In this document: one piece after another, positions 36,100 through 47,669 of the stretch | How the letters are laid out: each line of letters starts with the position of its first letter | Position numbering within the stretch: position 1 is the stretch's first letter | Assembly: GCF_022605725.1 (NCBI RefSeq) | Contig: NC_065547.1 | Span: 16,347,167-16,411,166 of the forward strand | Length of the DNA stretch: 64,000 bases | Origin: Anthonomus grandis grandis | Taxonomy: Eukaryota; Arthropoda; Insecta; Coleoptera; Curculionidae | Reading direction: 5' to 3' | Program-made: the position numbers and the translations under genes | The notes under the pieces: model-generated | Seen by the model: the letters and a program-made list of their open reading frames with translations, nothing else | Databases searched by the model: none | What the model was told of the DNA's origin: nothing

Positions 36100-37380
36100 A
36101 GTCTCAGTCTCAAAAAATTATTTTATTTGTTAAAGTGGTGACACGTGTTTCGCTCATAAGAGCATCACCAGACCTAAAAAATAATGCAAAAGAAACGAAA
36201 TAAAATTACAAAAAGACCTTAAAATAAAACGAAACAGTATACCTTAAGAAGGTTAAAAACACGCCCGACTGGGTCAAATATACACACACACTGAACGGTA
36301 AAATATTAGTTTAAAAAACTGACGTTACAAATGTATAAAAAACAATAACATAGAACTCACAGCAAGGCTCTTAAGGTTTGCAGCGTTGAACGCTAGGGCA
36401 CACCGTTCATGTGATATCTTGAAAAAAAAGTAGGGGACTAGATGATGTTATTAAAAATGAGTCCCGGATCAAAATTGAACACGTCATTAATGCAAGTCAA
36501 AACTGAACTCTTCGCTCTTGTAATCTCTAGATTCTCTAGAAGATCCAGCTTTTTGCCCTTCTGGCAATCATGAACCACTGCCACATTATTGGGGTAGCAA
36601 AACTTATAATCTGTTAACAATAAATGATTGGCAAGCGCTGACTTGGTCTCGACAGTATCCGTGTCTTTAAACTTGTTCACCAGACCTAGAGGTTCTTGTA
36701 CCCTTGTTGAAATTTTCCTCCCGGACTGTCCCAGGTAAATTGTAGGGCAATCGGCACAATGCAAACTATAAAGTCCTGATTTCGAAAGCGGATCTGGCTT
36801 ATCTAATGGTTTCTTTCCAGATTTCCAGAACCAGATTTCTTTTTAAGGAATTAGAAGTTTTAAAAGTGATTGCGATGTTAAAAGGTTTAAAGAATTTCGC
36901 CACCCCTTGGGAAATATCTACAAAGTAAGTTAAACATCTGAAATTTGTATTTTTACGTTCCCTTTCCTCCTGATGCACAATGTGGTACGAAACTTTGTAC
37001 TTATTAAAAAACTTAGAATATAGTTTTTTCAAAACTTGATAGAGGGAAGTTATTGATTGCAATGGATTGTATTATACCGTACTCTTTTTTAAAGGCTTCA
37101 TTGGAGAGAGGTAAATTAAATGATCTATAGAAGAAAGAGTTAAAAGCAGCAAACTTGTGTTGGGCAAGAGAATTAATTTCAAACAATTTAGGTTTCTTTC
37201 TTGTAAGGATTCCCAGTCATTTTCTCGCCACTTTTTTCAATTGCAATTGTCCCAAGCGCTTTTTATCCGCTTTTTAACTATCGTGTTCCCGAACAACATT
37301 TTTCTCGAATGACTATCCCGAACTTTTAAATAACTCTGAGTGAGTCAACAGAACTAACAGTCTATTAAATTCCTGCAATA
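36100..37380 (-). pseudogene. Second Penelope-like element, minus strand
   Basis: Frame 37062-36799 matches a Penelope RT C-terminal region (YKVSYHIVHQEERERKNTNF then FKPFNIAITFKTSNSLKRNL). Frame 36764-36438 is the endonuclease domain (LHCADCPTIYLGQSGRKIST then ALANHLLLTDYKF). A hammerhead-like motif at 36135-36172 marks the 3' end, only ~100 nt from the REV1 exon 7 donor. N-terminal RT is not recognisable. Confidence 0.78.
36135..36172 (-). ncRNA. Hammerhead-like motif in Penelope end
   Basis: Minus strand: CTGGTGATGCTCTTATGAGC then GAAACACGTGTCACCAC. Stem GCTC/GAGC; the core differs from CUGANGA by one base. It shares the GAAACACGTGTC block with the motif at 27669-27707, tying the two Penelope copies together. 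Confidence 0.5.
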
Positions 37381-37399
37381 ATAATAAGTGATTATAGCC

Positions 37400-38650
37400 T
37401 TGATTCGGATAATAATCATAAGCTTTTTAAAAAACATATATTTCAGGAACTCATGTTGTACACGTTCTATAGTTTTAGTCCATATGTCATATTGTGTAGA
37501 CCATACAATGCAGCAGATTACTGTATGTATGTTTGATTACAGTTTTATTAAGAGTTAACGCATACATAGAGCAACACTTTTTTCATTAAAACTAAAAATA
37601 TTCAAATTACACCAGCTTACAACTGTTTCTTTGTAATGAATAATACGAAGACTTCGTGTATGTGCAATGCTTCTTAAGATAAATTTATTTTTTAAAACAT
37701 AAGAGATGTTGTCATTAAGCAATTTATGAAGAAAATAACCCATGTGAAATTTTCTACGCCCTTCCAAGTCTTTAATTTTATTACTAGCATGATCATACCT
37801 CCTCAAGTCAAAAATAAATCTTATGCATGACTTTTGAACTTTCTGGATTCTTTACTTTGTGTCCATATCTAAACAGGGTCCATATATGAAGTCGCAGTAG
37901 TTAAAACGGGATAGTACCAAAGATTCACATAGATTTTCCGAAGTTGATTACTCAAAATATGTTTATTCGCGTATAAAAGTTTTAATGCATGATACGCTTT
38001 TAAAAAAAGTTTACTTTTCATTACATGTTTTAAATTTTAAGTTAGTTTTTAACCAAATACCATTACAAATTTTTTGCTATCTCAACGACAGAAAAAATCT
38101 GGTCTAAATTATCTGGCTAAATAATTCACTCACAATATCTAGATCCTCTTTTATCAAACTATTGACATATAATATGTTTTCCGATTTACAACTCAAATAT
38201 AATTGAGTGTCGTCAGCATAGGCCTGCATTTTACAATGTTTAACTGGGTGCAAGATACTTTAGATATAAATAAAAAATAAAAAATGTATTATAAAAAATA
38301 AAATAGACATTGCATTGGACATTTCATCATTCCACGAGACACATTGCGATCTGTCTTTTTAAGTAGGATTCTATTAAATTAACTAGCAAATTATGAAAAC
38401 CATAGTAATTTAATTGAGTCGTCATTAATCTATGATCAATAGTATCAAACGCTTTTTAAAAGTCTAGAAGAGTTAATATTGCATTTTCGCTTCTATCATG
38501 CGATATTTTGCGAGCATGTACTAACTTTTAAAAACAGATGTTCTAGTTCTCCATCTAATTCAAAAGAAAAAGAAATAGTTGCAGATTGAAAATTACTGCA
38601 AACATAAGCAGCTATACCACCTCCCCTTCCAACTCTATCATGACGAATAA
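37400..38650 (-). pseudogene. CR1-group ORF2 copy with internal deletion
   Basis: From the 38640 end the minus strand gives HDRVGRGGGIAAYVCSNF (endonuclease), then near 38470-38340 LLDF-KAFDTIDHRLMTTQL and an RT block, then 37806-37555 RRYDHASNKIKDLEGRRKFH and KFILRSIAHTRSLRI. The catalytic YADD box reads AYADDTQLYLS near 38220. The endonuclease C-half is deleted and stops are frequent. Confidence 0.72.
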
Positions 38651-38989
38651 ATTTATTTTAAATTTATTAAATTTTATTAACCCTTAATTTTAAGCACTTC
38701 CGAACTCTTACCTTCAGATAGCCTAATATTAAAGTGGCCAATTTTCATGTTATATTACGTGCGTACCTAATGTAATTTCTATACATTTTGGATAAAGCAA
38801 AAAAGCGTAATTCTTCTACCTACAAAAATCTCAATAAAAATATCAAATAATACTTAACTAAGTTCTATTATAAAGAGAGCTATACGAAAAGAAATAAAGT
38901 TAACGATAAACTGTCTTACGCTATTTAAGGATGGTTTAATTAAAAATTTTAATAAAAAACATAATTATAAGGAATAACATAATTACTAG

Positions 38990-39730
38990 CGAATTTAAGG
39001 AGTTTGTTCAGTTTAGTTTTTATTCTTTACAACATTATCCAGATCCTGTTGAATGGAGCTTCTATGAACTATATCCTCACACTTTACATACACATTACCA
39101 TACAGGAGCCAAACATTTTTGTACGAAAACACTTTGATCGTACTGTCGAATATTCGATCTTTTGTGAGGTCTTCTTTTATTTAAATACCGGTCGATTTCA
39201 GGAATTTCGTCTTTTTAAAACAGATACGTGGGCCTCGTCGGTTTCGAACTGCATTAGTACTGCCGGTGGTTTATGGCTTTGTGATTTCGCAGCAATTCGG
39301 TAGCATTTTTTATGGAGGTATTTTAGATATTTGCGTTCATTTTATTATTAAACAGATGAATAATTTTATCTCGTATGTCTTCATTTTCTTCGGAATTCAT
39401 GCCAAAAATTTTCATTGCGCAGTGACTGTTCTTGGTCATCCAGTCGCCGGAGCAGCAATGCATTTTCCTTCTGCAGCTCAGAGATTTCCACCTTAACGTT
39501 ATTGATTTCCTTTGCTTGAAGGCGCAATTGATCTTCCAACTTTTCTCCAGCTATTATTGCAACCTTCGCAGCTACATCGTCAAGAAACTTGTCGTTAAAT
39601 ACGCCTACAATAACAGATTTTATTTCTCTGACGTCAGCACTTGTCACAACCATTATGGCGGCAGATGTTGGCAAATCACTAGATCAAACTGCAAAAACTC
39701 GACAAAAAATAACTAGCCACACAATTACCG
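38990..39730 (-). pseudogene. Non-LTR ORF1 remnant, minus strand
   Basis: Frame 39674-39381 has a predicted coiled coil (QAKEINNVKVEISELQKENA then LLLRRLDDQEQSLRNENF), after which the frame shifts to IFGMNSEENEDIRDKIIHLF near 39400-39350. This is the usual ORF1 order: coiled coil, then RRM-like domain. Downstream frames to 38990 are broken. It may be the ORF1 of the ORF2 copy at 37400-38650. Confidence 0.62.
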
Positions 39731-39829
39731 ATGTTATCTGTAAATAAGGAGTTCCTAGTTCCTTCAAAGTACAACAACGATAATAAAACTGTCTTTAAAC
39801 TAGATTTTTTAGAGAATTAAACCACGTTT

Positions 39830-41000
39830 TGCTAGTAATACTATAATACATGTTATTTTTCGATCAGTCGTGCATTAAACTTATTTCCATATACATTTTG
39901 AAGTCATCAGCAAATCATCTTCGTCTTTGAATTACTCACAGTACTTAACATGGCATTTAAAACAATTTAAAATAACAGAAATCCGAAATTGGAGCCTTGG
40001 TGTTACCAGTAAAAATTTAGGATCCTTGACTTCAACATATTGCGGCCTTTAAATAGGAGATAATTAATTTAATTAAAATATTTGTCACATTACTTTTATA
40101 AAAAGAATTTACCATCTGACTATACCTTACACTTACATTATTAAAAACCTTCCCCATATCAGTATAAACTACATCAACCTCTTTTTTTATTAAAAGCATT
40201 GTGTACATGTTGCCAAAATGTTAAATTAGTTAATGTTGATTTTTTCGGTAAAAAAACCATGTTAATATTTGAATATAGTATACTTTAGTTCATCGTATAA
40301 TCGACCAAATAAGATAATTTCAAAAACTTAAGACACGGAGTTCAAAATAGTAACAGGTCGGTAGTTTATCACTTCATTCCTGTATCCTTTCTTCAATATT
40401 GGAATGGCCTTACTTGAAGGTCAAGCCTTAGGATAGATTGAAGTTTGTAAACCGAGGTTAAAAATGTGCAAAAAAGACCTTTAATAATATATCCTGGAAC
40501 CCCATCAGGACCAACAGATCCTCTTATTAACCTCTTTATATTTGTCCCACCACAATCCAATTTAAATTTACTGAAAAATCTTTCTTTGGGTTGATCATTT
40601 TAATTACTTCACCATTGAGTGGTATAGACAGGAAATACTTTCCAACTTGGTTTAACATTCTGACTACACATTCTGAAAAAATTTCACAGATTCATTAATA
40701 TCAGAACAATGGCAGATGCTATTCCAATTTCTAATTTGGAAAAACATATGCATCTTTTCAAAATTAGCTTTTTAAAATTAAATGTTACATTATTTATTGT
40801 TTCACATTCCTGTAAGTTTTTGTTCATATTTACCTCAATTGATAATATGGGATGAAACAGATTTACAGGCAACAATGGGTCCTCATCAGATCTCACCAAA
40901 GAGCCCCGCAAATGCTGACTTATTATAACTAGGTCTAACATAATATTAAAGACATTACATACTTCATTAATCTACAAAAAATTGGTAAACTTCAAAAAAT
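39830..41000 (-). pseudogene. Jockey-like APE-RT fragment, decayed
   Basis: Minus-strand frame 40941-40684 gives LDLVIISQHLRGSLVRSDED then PLLPVNLFHPILSIEV, the end of an endonuclease domain. Further along come GSVGPDGVPGYII near 40500 and VDVVYTDMGKVFNNV near 40170 (RT motif A region). The same family appears at 54600-55880. Confidence 0.62.
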
Positions 41001-41159
41001 GTTTTAAATCGCATCTAGACGCATTACGAACACTAAGAACGAAGCCTCGAAAATTAAAATCTCCTGAAAGTAAAAAATCGCGACCATGGCATCAAAAATT
41101 AATAGTTTTTGTGCGTAACTAGTTGTGTCTATTGAGAAATACCTTAGCATTTTGGTATA

Positions 41160-43095
41160 TTAAAATGGGAGGTCCAAGCAGAATCAATACTAGAGCCATA
41201 TCTGAAAAATCTACCGATTTGAGCAGATGGCCGGAACTGAAAGCAAGGCTTCAGCAAGGTATCGAGAAGTTGCGTGAGGAGTATAGTAGCTCAACAAAGT
41301 ATACATACAAAATCCAACGAAGACATGCCTTTTGAAAAAAAATGGACTTTTTGAGGTAGATATAAAAACCTCGACTACTTCGCTAAAGAACGACATTTCA
41401 TTGTTGTAAAACAAAGTCCAGCGCAATGAACAGCGAATTAACGATATTCAAAAAAATAAAAAATTATTTTAAAAAAGGAGAAACAATTATGAAAAACTCA
41501 TAATTAGAGGAATACCTGAGAGCGACAGCCGTGACCTTCATAGCGAGATTATTGAGTTTTTACAGTCAAACCTAAATATTATCGTGTCCAAAAATGAAAT
41601 TAGTTAATGTTACCAGCTTCGGTTTTCATGTAACCGCATCGGCATCTAATAAAACTAGAAGGTCAAGCAATGCGTGTCCTATTGTGGTAGAATTTGGATC
41701 TCAATGGAGAAAGGACGAAATATTTTTCGCAAAAAAACGGTTACGCAGTACCATTTTTCTTATATGTGAGTTTCTGTTAAGTGGTCAATATGAGCTGTAT
41801 CTAAAAGTGCGTGAAAAGTTTAAGAATCAGTCATGGACCTATAAAGGTAACGTTTTTATTTTTCTAAACAATAAAAAAGTTAAAATTTCAACCATTGATA
41901 AAATTTACAAAATATAACGCAATTGTATTGCGGAGCCATTTACTTTTACGTAGGTACAACTAAAGCTTGTTCGAGTGCTTTTAGTGTGTTATTTACGGTT
42001 TAATACTTTTTTTTTGAAGTTTTTTTGTGTCTGCTTACTTAATACTAACCATTATCTTTGTAGAGATAAATAATATTACCTACAAATTGTTAAGGGTATC
42101 TTTGCTAATAGATTATATTAAAATAGGGTTTAGCATTAATGACGTTTGCACATCTAAATATCATGTCTTTGGTACCCAGTTTAAATGAATTTGCAACATT
42201 ATTAAAGACTAAGAAGTACGATGTTATTTTCCTTACGGAGACATGGCTTAGGAGTGACATCCCCAGTAACATTTTGGATATTGCAAACTACACATTTGTA
42301 AGGGTCGACAGAACAATTTCTCGGGGAGGAGCATATATGCGCATGCATAAAAAACACACTTTCTATGACGGTTTTGGAAATCGATGCTCAAATAAATTCT
42401 CATCTTGAGTATTTATTTTTAAAATTTAAAATTGGAAATTTGACTCTTATTGTGGGCGCTTTTTACAAGCCGCCAAATATTAACATAAATAATTTAATAA
42501 CTAATTTCGATAGTGAATTATCCTATATTTGCCCTATAGCCGATCATATTATTATAATGGGAGACCTAAATATAAACTTTTTTTAATCTTAACAATCCAT
42601 TATCTGTATGTTTCGAATCATATTCACTTACACAAATACTTAATGAACCTACGCGGATTACAGAACATGTAGTACCCTTATTGATCCAATTTTTATCAGC
42701 CAAGCCGATATCGTCACTTCCTGCGGTACATTGTCTACCAATAATTTGTCAGACCATGATACTAACTCATCTCTTAGAAATTAATTTGAAAACATGTAAG
42801 CCGCCACCAAAATTCATTACATATAGATGTTATAAAGATTTCGATGCGCATTTGAACATGACCTACATAGAGCAAATTGGTTTAAAATCTTGCAAACTCA
42901 TAATATCGACCGAAAAATTAAAATTCTTTTTGAAGTGCATGCACCATTAAGGGAGGTTAAAGTCGCAAAAAAACCGACTCTGTGGCTTAATAACGAGGTC
43001 GTAATGGCACAAAATATTCATTTTGCAAATTTTGTACACAAGATTGTTACCGTACCATTATGAACTTCTTCAATAATAAAACTAAAAAATAAGTT
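41160..43095 (+). pseudogene. 5' half of a CR1-group element: ORF1 and endonuclease
   Basis: ORF1 pieces: SDLSRWPELKARL-like start at 41210, KLIIRGIPESDSRDLHSEII near 41490-41560, and the C-terminal block YLKVREKFKNQSWTYKGNVF at 41800-41870. ORF2 starts at 42139 with TFAHLNIMSLVPSLNEFATL, DVIFLTETWLRSDIPSNILD, VRVDRTISRGGA, then in another frame GAFYKPPNI and IIIMGDLNINFF. The element stops near 43095 before the RT and abuts the SUV3 pseudocopy. Confidence 0.75.
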
Positions 43096-43249
43096 TCTAT
43101 TGTTATATTAAGAATTTTTCTTTAAAAAAAAAACTAAAATCATTTTTATACTACTGTTTTACCTACTATTCTTATACATATACCTATTACTACCTCTAAA
43201 TATTCTTCATGGATTTGGCTTTTTTTATGTTTTCTTCGGTAGTAGAAAA

Positions 43250-44008
43250 AATTATTTAAATAATCAGCCCCTGATGTTTTTATCATTGTATTGTACAAAA
43301 ATGTTGTCATAATATTGTTATGTACACTTCAAAATATTATATTTCTTAAATACCCGGCTACTACTTGATCTTCCATCTTCTTCTCGTAGTAGATTTCTTT
43401 GGAGGGTCGCCTGCGGTACCAGGGTCCTCATCTTCCAGTCTTTTTATTCCACTCCGTCCTCAATTTACTTAGCATATTGGGGGTTAAACTCTCTTAGGCC
43501 AGTAACCTCTCTGTAAGTCTTTTTCTTCCTAATGATGGTCTGGATATATGGATAATGTCTGGATATTCCTTAAATAACTGTGTTTCTTCCTATTAGTGTC
43601 GAACATGTCATCGTTCGCCTTGGACGTTCCAGAACTGATTCCTGTCTCTGAATTCTTAAACAATTTGGTTAATTGCATCATCCCTTGCTGGATAATCTGG
43701 TCAAGCTCCTTCTGCATATCCCTGACCAGATTGGGCTCATTAAACAGATCTGGAAAGCTGTAGCTAAGCCACAAGTATAGATCAAATACATCAAAGACAG
43801 CTTCTAAGTGGACTAGATCCATGATGGTCTTTGGAGGTTGTAGTGGTCACCCTATTGATCTTAAGAAACGTGATACAGATAAATGGCATTTTTTTATTAA
43901 TTGGAGAGAAGCAAAAGATATATCGAAGTCTCAGGGCATGTACCCTATGCTGGATTATGTCTGCCAATAATTTGAAATCCTCTATATTACACATGAAGTA
44001 TAATGAGA
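43250..44008 (-). pseudogene. Partial tandem copy of SUPV3L1, decayed
   Basis: The minus strand reproduces the C-terminal third of SUPV3L1: CNIEDFKLLADIIQH (43994 on), then [20 protein letters not shown] and [18 protein letters not shown] (43822-43529), with the same 3' flank as the intact gene (TACTACTTGATCTTCC). Compared with 47573-48358 it lacks about 53 bp (equivalent to 48163-48215), has a stop and several frameshifts, and ends where homology stops at about 44008. Shared downstream flank and same orientation point to local DNA duplication rather than retroposition. Confidence 0.92.
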
Positions 44009-44119
44009 TAAAAAATTCGAATATGTCTTAGCACACGCGAGTCTTCTGTTTCTCTGAAAAATTGGGCTGTTTCTAACAGATTATGTTTGAATTGATCAAA
44101 GCCCACACTTAATTTTTGC

Positions 44120-44343
44120 CCTTCGTGATGTTGCTATACTAGACTTTAAAATGTACCTTCCTTATCCGTGGCTAGTTACGTATACTACTCTTACATACAG
44201 GACAGTCTATTTTGGCTTTTTCTACTCCATAATGACGTATAATCTAATTAATTGGGTTTATTTAGCACATATACCTAAAATATTTGCTCTGCAACGACGT
44301 TGTTTAAGGGTGATTGCGTGCGTGGATTGCAGAGATTTCTATA
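44120..44343 (+). pseudogene. Non-LTR RT C-terminal fragment, left half (interrupted)
   Basis: YFGFFYSIMTYNLINW and KIFALQRRCLRVIACVDCRD form the RT-thumb region of an insect non-LTR element. The frame is cut at 44343 by the pogo-like transposon and resumes at 46849 (HLRVLTLPSAYILVCLLFV). Confidence 0.75.
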
Positions 44344-44815
44344 GGGTAATGTTGTATAAGAGTACGCAGGCTTATTTTTAATACATATCGCCATCTATTA
44401 AATTATCTATGCAGTAAGTCATGTTCCAAATAGCATACGACACTGGATACAAAAATAGAAATATACATTATCGAAATACCTGTTTTAAAAATGGCCGAGA
44501 AGTGTTTGCATGGGTTGGCGATTTAATTATTGGTGCTTGATAATTAGTATTTTGTGAGGTACCTGCGAATGGACAGGTTAGTACACGTTATTGTATGTTT
44601 TTTTAGAATTGTTATTGTTTGTGTGGCTAACATTTAGCAACAAATATGTAAATAATGAAGATATTAAGCAAAATCTAAAATTATCAACATATGCACAAGA
44701 GTACGCAGTAAGCAATGCATACGAGTACGCACTGCGTACTCTTATAAGTAATAAAGCTCTAGTGAATATAGCATAGAAATCAACGTTTTTTTTTTCAGAT
44801 TAACAAATTTGAAAT

Positions 44816-46497
44816 ATGAGCCGTTATAAAAGAAAAAGTGAGCGGAAGCTAGTGTTCACCGAAGGCAATATGGAAGAGATTAGGCAAAAAACTCCATATG
44901 GTTTTAGTAAAAGAAGTATAGCCAGGGAAATGGGAATAAATGAAGCAACACTAAGAAAACGCTTAAAAGCAGGAACGATCCCCAGCTCAAAACTGATATA
45001 CCTTTAGATATGAAGGCTGATTTAGCCCAACAAGTAAGGGAGCTGGATTTTAGATTTTATGGGATTACCAAGAAAGATTTGAAAATAGCGGCTTATAAGT
45101 TTGCTGAAGCTAACAAACTTCAGCACAGGTTCAGCAATATTAAAAAAATGGCAGGTGAATCGTGGGTAAAAGGGTTTTGTCAAAGACACAAAATAGTACT
45201 TCGGCAGCCAGAAAAATGTTCAATGGGTCGAATAATGGGTTTCAATAAAAGCCAGGTAGATCGGTTTTTTAAAAATCATAAGACTCTTTCTGAAAAAAGA
45301 AACTATCTACCAAATTCAATATACAACATGGACGAAATAGGGGTATCCACAATTAGACCTAATAAATTACTCAAGGTTTTATCCAGCAAAGGCAAAAAAC
45401 TGGTCGGAGGAGTAGCTAGTGCTGATTGGGGACAGCTCGTTACAGTGGTATGTTGTTTTAGCGTTACGGGGACATATATTCCTCCGACTATGATATTTCC
45501 CAGAAAAAGGATGAAAGATAAGCTCTTTTTAAACGCACCTACCGGTACCTGCAAAATGATATCGGATTTTGGGTTTAAAATAAAAGAATTATTTTGTCAA
45601 TGGTTGCGGCATTTCAAGAGCTACAGCAAACCTAATGCCGAAAATCAAGTACTGTTGATCCTCGACAACCATTCCTCTCACCGTGATCTAGATGCAATAA
45701 ACTTCTGCAGGGATAACTATATTGATTTACTCTCCCTACCACCTCATGCAAGCCACAGGATGCAACCACTGGATGTTGGTTTCTGTGGCCCATTAAAGTG
45801 TGCTTACAGTAGAGAGTGTGATAAGTGGATGGTAAGTAACCCTGGAAAGGTAATAACGCAGATGCAAGTTGCCGGACTATTTCTCAAACTCAAACTCAAA
45901 AATGCTTTATTGTCAATATAAACATAGAAGTTGTAGACAAAGCCAATAGACTGTACATTAAATGAATAAAAACGAGAACGAGAAGCTTACACCAGCGTTG
46001 CCAATATTGGAAAATCAGAAAACTCATTCAGAGCTTCCGGAATATATCCCTATAATCCGGATCAGTTTAACGATGATGAATTTGCCCCTTTGGTGACAGA
46101 CGCACCTTTTAATTGTCCAGACGCACCCATTAATACAGAGATCCAACCAAATCGCTCTAGATCAAGATCACAGAAATCCGAAATACTCTCTAGTACTCTA
46201 TTCAAGGATGAACTTCAAGAACTTGCCGGAATTAAGAAAGGAAAAGAGGAAAAAAAATTGCAAGTAGCAAAGAGAAACTAGTTGTTACTGGCTCAAAATC
46301 TCAGAAAACAAAAAAGGTAAAAAAGAAAATTAATAAAGGTGTCGAAAAGGAAGAATGTTGCCCAGGATATAGAGAATTGTACTCAGAATCTTTTGAAGAT
46401 AATGACTGGATTATGTGTTATTGGTGTAACAGTTGGCGGCATGAATCTTGCACCACATATGTAATGGGAAACTTTGTTTGTTTTAATTGTTCAGAGT
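44816..46497 (+). pseudogene. Pogo-like DDE transposase with C-terminal Cys/His module
   Basis: Start ATG at 44816. N-terminal psq/HTH (GFSKRSIAREMGINEATLRK), one frameshift near 44990, then frame 45010-45921 with the CENP-B-like domain (GESWVKGFCQRHKIVLRQPE) and DDE_1 motifs SIYNMDEIGVSTI, VLLILDNHSSHRD and HRMQPLDVGFCGPLKCAY. A ~95-bp insertion near 45890-45985 cuts the C-terminus; the frame resumes with EAYTSVANIGKSENSFRASG and a Ser/Arg-Lys region. At 46360-46497 a cysteine cluster follows (CPGYRELYSE, MCYWCNSWRHESC, FVCFNC). It was probably active recently. Confidence 0.88.
45890..45985 (-). mobile_element. Short retro-insertion inside pogo-like transposase
   Basis: The host frame is interrupted after GLF and resumes at EAYTSV. 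The ~95-bp insert starts CAAACTCAAACTCAAAAATG and contains CTTTATTGTC, resembling the 3' ends of minus-oriented CR1-like copies (GGCTTTATTTG near 31290). It is probably a severely 5'-truncated non-LTR end. Confidence 0.6.
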
Positions 46498-46848
46498 GAC
46501 GACTTTAAGCAGATACTACGTTTTTCATTTTTCTTTTCTATATGAAATCTTTTTATTTTATTAGTAAACAATCAAATATAACATGACGTACAACAATATT
46601 TTAAAGAAAGATACAGTGCGTACTCTTATACATTAGTATGCGTACTCTTATAAATGTTTGTGCTTAAGAGCGCGCATCTGAAGACTTAAAAAAATTTGAA
46701 TATCTCATTTTTGTCTTACAATGTATAGCATAACATGTTTGACTGTGATTACTTTATATTATACCATTTTAAAAATTTACACTTCGCCTAAAATTGAGAA
46801 ATTATTTTAGAGTTTTCACCAAGTGCGTACTTTTATACAACATTACGC

Positions 46849-47130
46849 TAAGTCCCGTTTTAGACATCTTAGGGTTCTCACTTTACCCAGTGCATATATT
46901 CTTGTGTGCCTTCTGTTTGTGAGAAAAAATCTTTCCAGGTTTGTCTCATTCCGATGGCGATACTTACAATCGTTTTACCAGAAGTAGAAGCTCATTGGTA
47001 CCACCATATTGTAGACTCTACGTTCACGTAGTGGAATGTCCTACTATGGAGTTAAGTTTTCTAATGCATTCCAATCTCCGTTAATAACTTGTCGATTAAA
47101 GAATTTAAATTCAGGGTAAATAACTTTTTA
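46849..47130 (+). pseudogene. Non-LTR RT C-terminal fragment, right half
   Basis: Continues the 44120-44343 fragment after the pogo-like insertion: HLRVLTLPSAYILVCLLFV, then RSGMSYYGVKFSNAFQS. It ends near 47130 without a recognisable tail. Confidence 0.7.
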
Positions 47131-47606
47131 ATTTTAAATGCATTTTATTCTTTTGAGGAATCTTTTAATACTCATTTTAATATAATTCTATAACAAAGCA
47201 TAAAGTATTTTAATGGATTTTATGTTAGTATTATTAGATTAATTTTATATATATGTCCAACTTTTAGATTTTTAAAACTATTAAGGTAATTAGCGAGAGA
47301 TAAGCGAAATTTTTAATTGACCTGTATAAGAGCTATAATGTTTTTTGCATCAATAAATGAATTGAATATAGTATAAAAATACCGTAAAGATAAACTTTGT
47401 ATACAAAATTGACAACATCTCCCAATGTGAATTCGGATACTTCTATTCTTGGGGTCATGATAGATTTTAAAATTTAAAAAAAAAATTATTAAATTACATC
47501 AAGAACTATAAAGGTACTTGACTGAGCGAAAAGTATCTACTAACTTTTGACACTTCTCATTAATAGAAAAAATGTTTTAAATAATTAACCTCTGATTTTT
47601 TAACAT

Positions 47607-47612
47607 TTTATT
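47607..47612 (-). terminator. SUPV3L1 polyadenylation signal
   Basis: TTTATT on the plus strand (AATAAA on the coding strand), about 60 nt past the SUPV3L1 stop. Confidence 0.6.
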
Positions 47613-47669
47613 TTACAAATACAATAATATTATGTACACTTTAAAATAAATTTCCTAAATAACCCACTA

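Larger units (their letters stand above)
44344..46848 (+). mobile_element. Pogo/Tigger-like DNA transposon 2, 2505 bp, near intact
   Basis: The terminal repeats GGGTAATGTTGTATAAGAGT (44344 on) and its near-complement ending at 46848 (..ACAACATTACGC) are flanked by TA (44342-44343, 46849-46850). Subterminal copies of TGCGTACTCTTATA or its complement lie at ~44355, 44700, 44723-44741 (a palindrome), 46616, 46638 and 46823. Removing the element rejoins the surrounding RT fragment. Confidence 0.92.
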
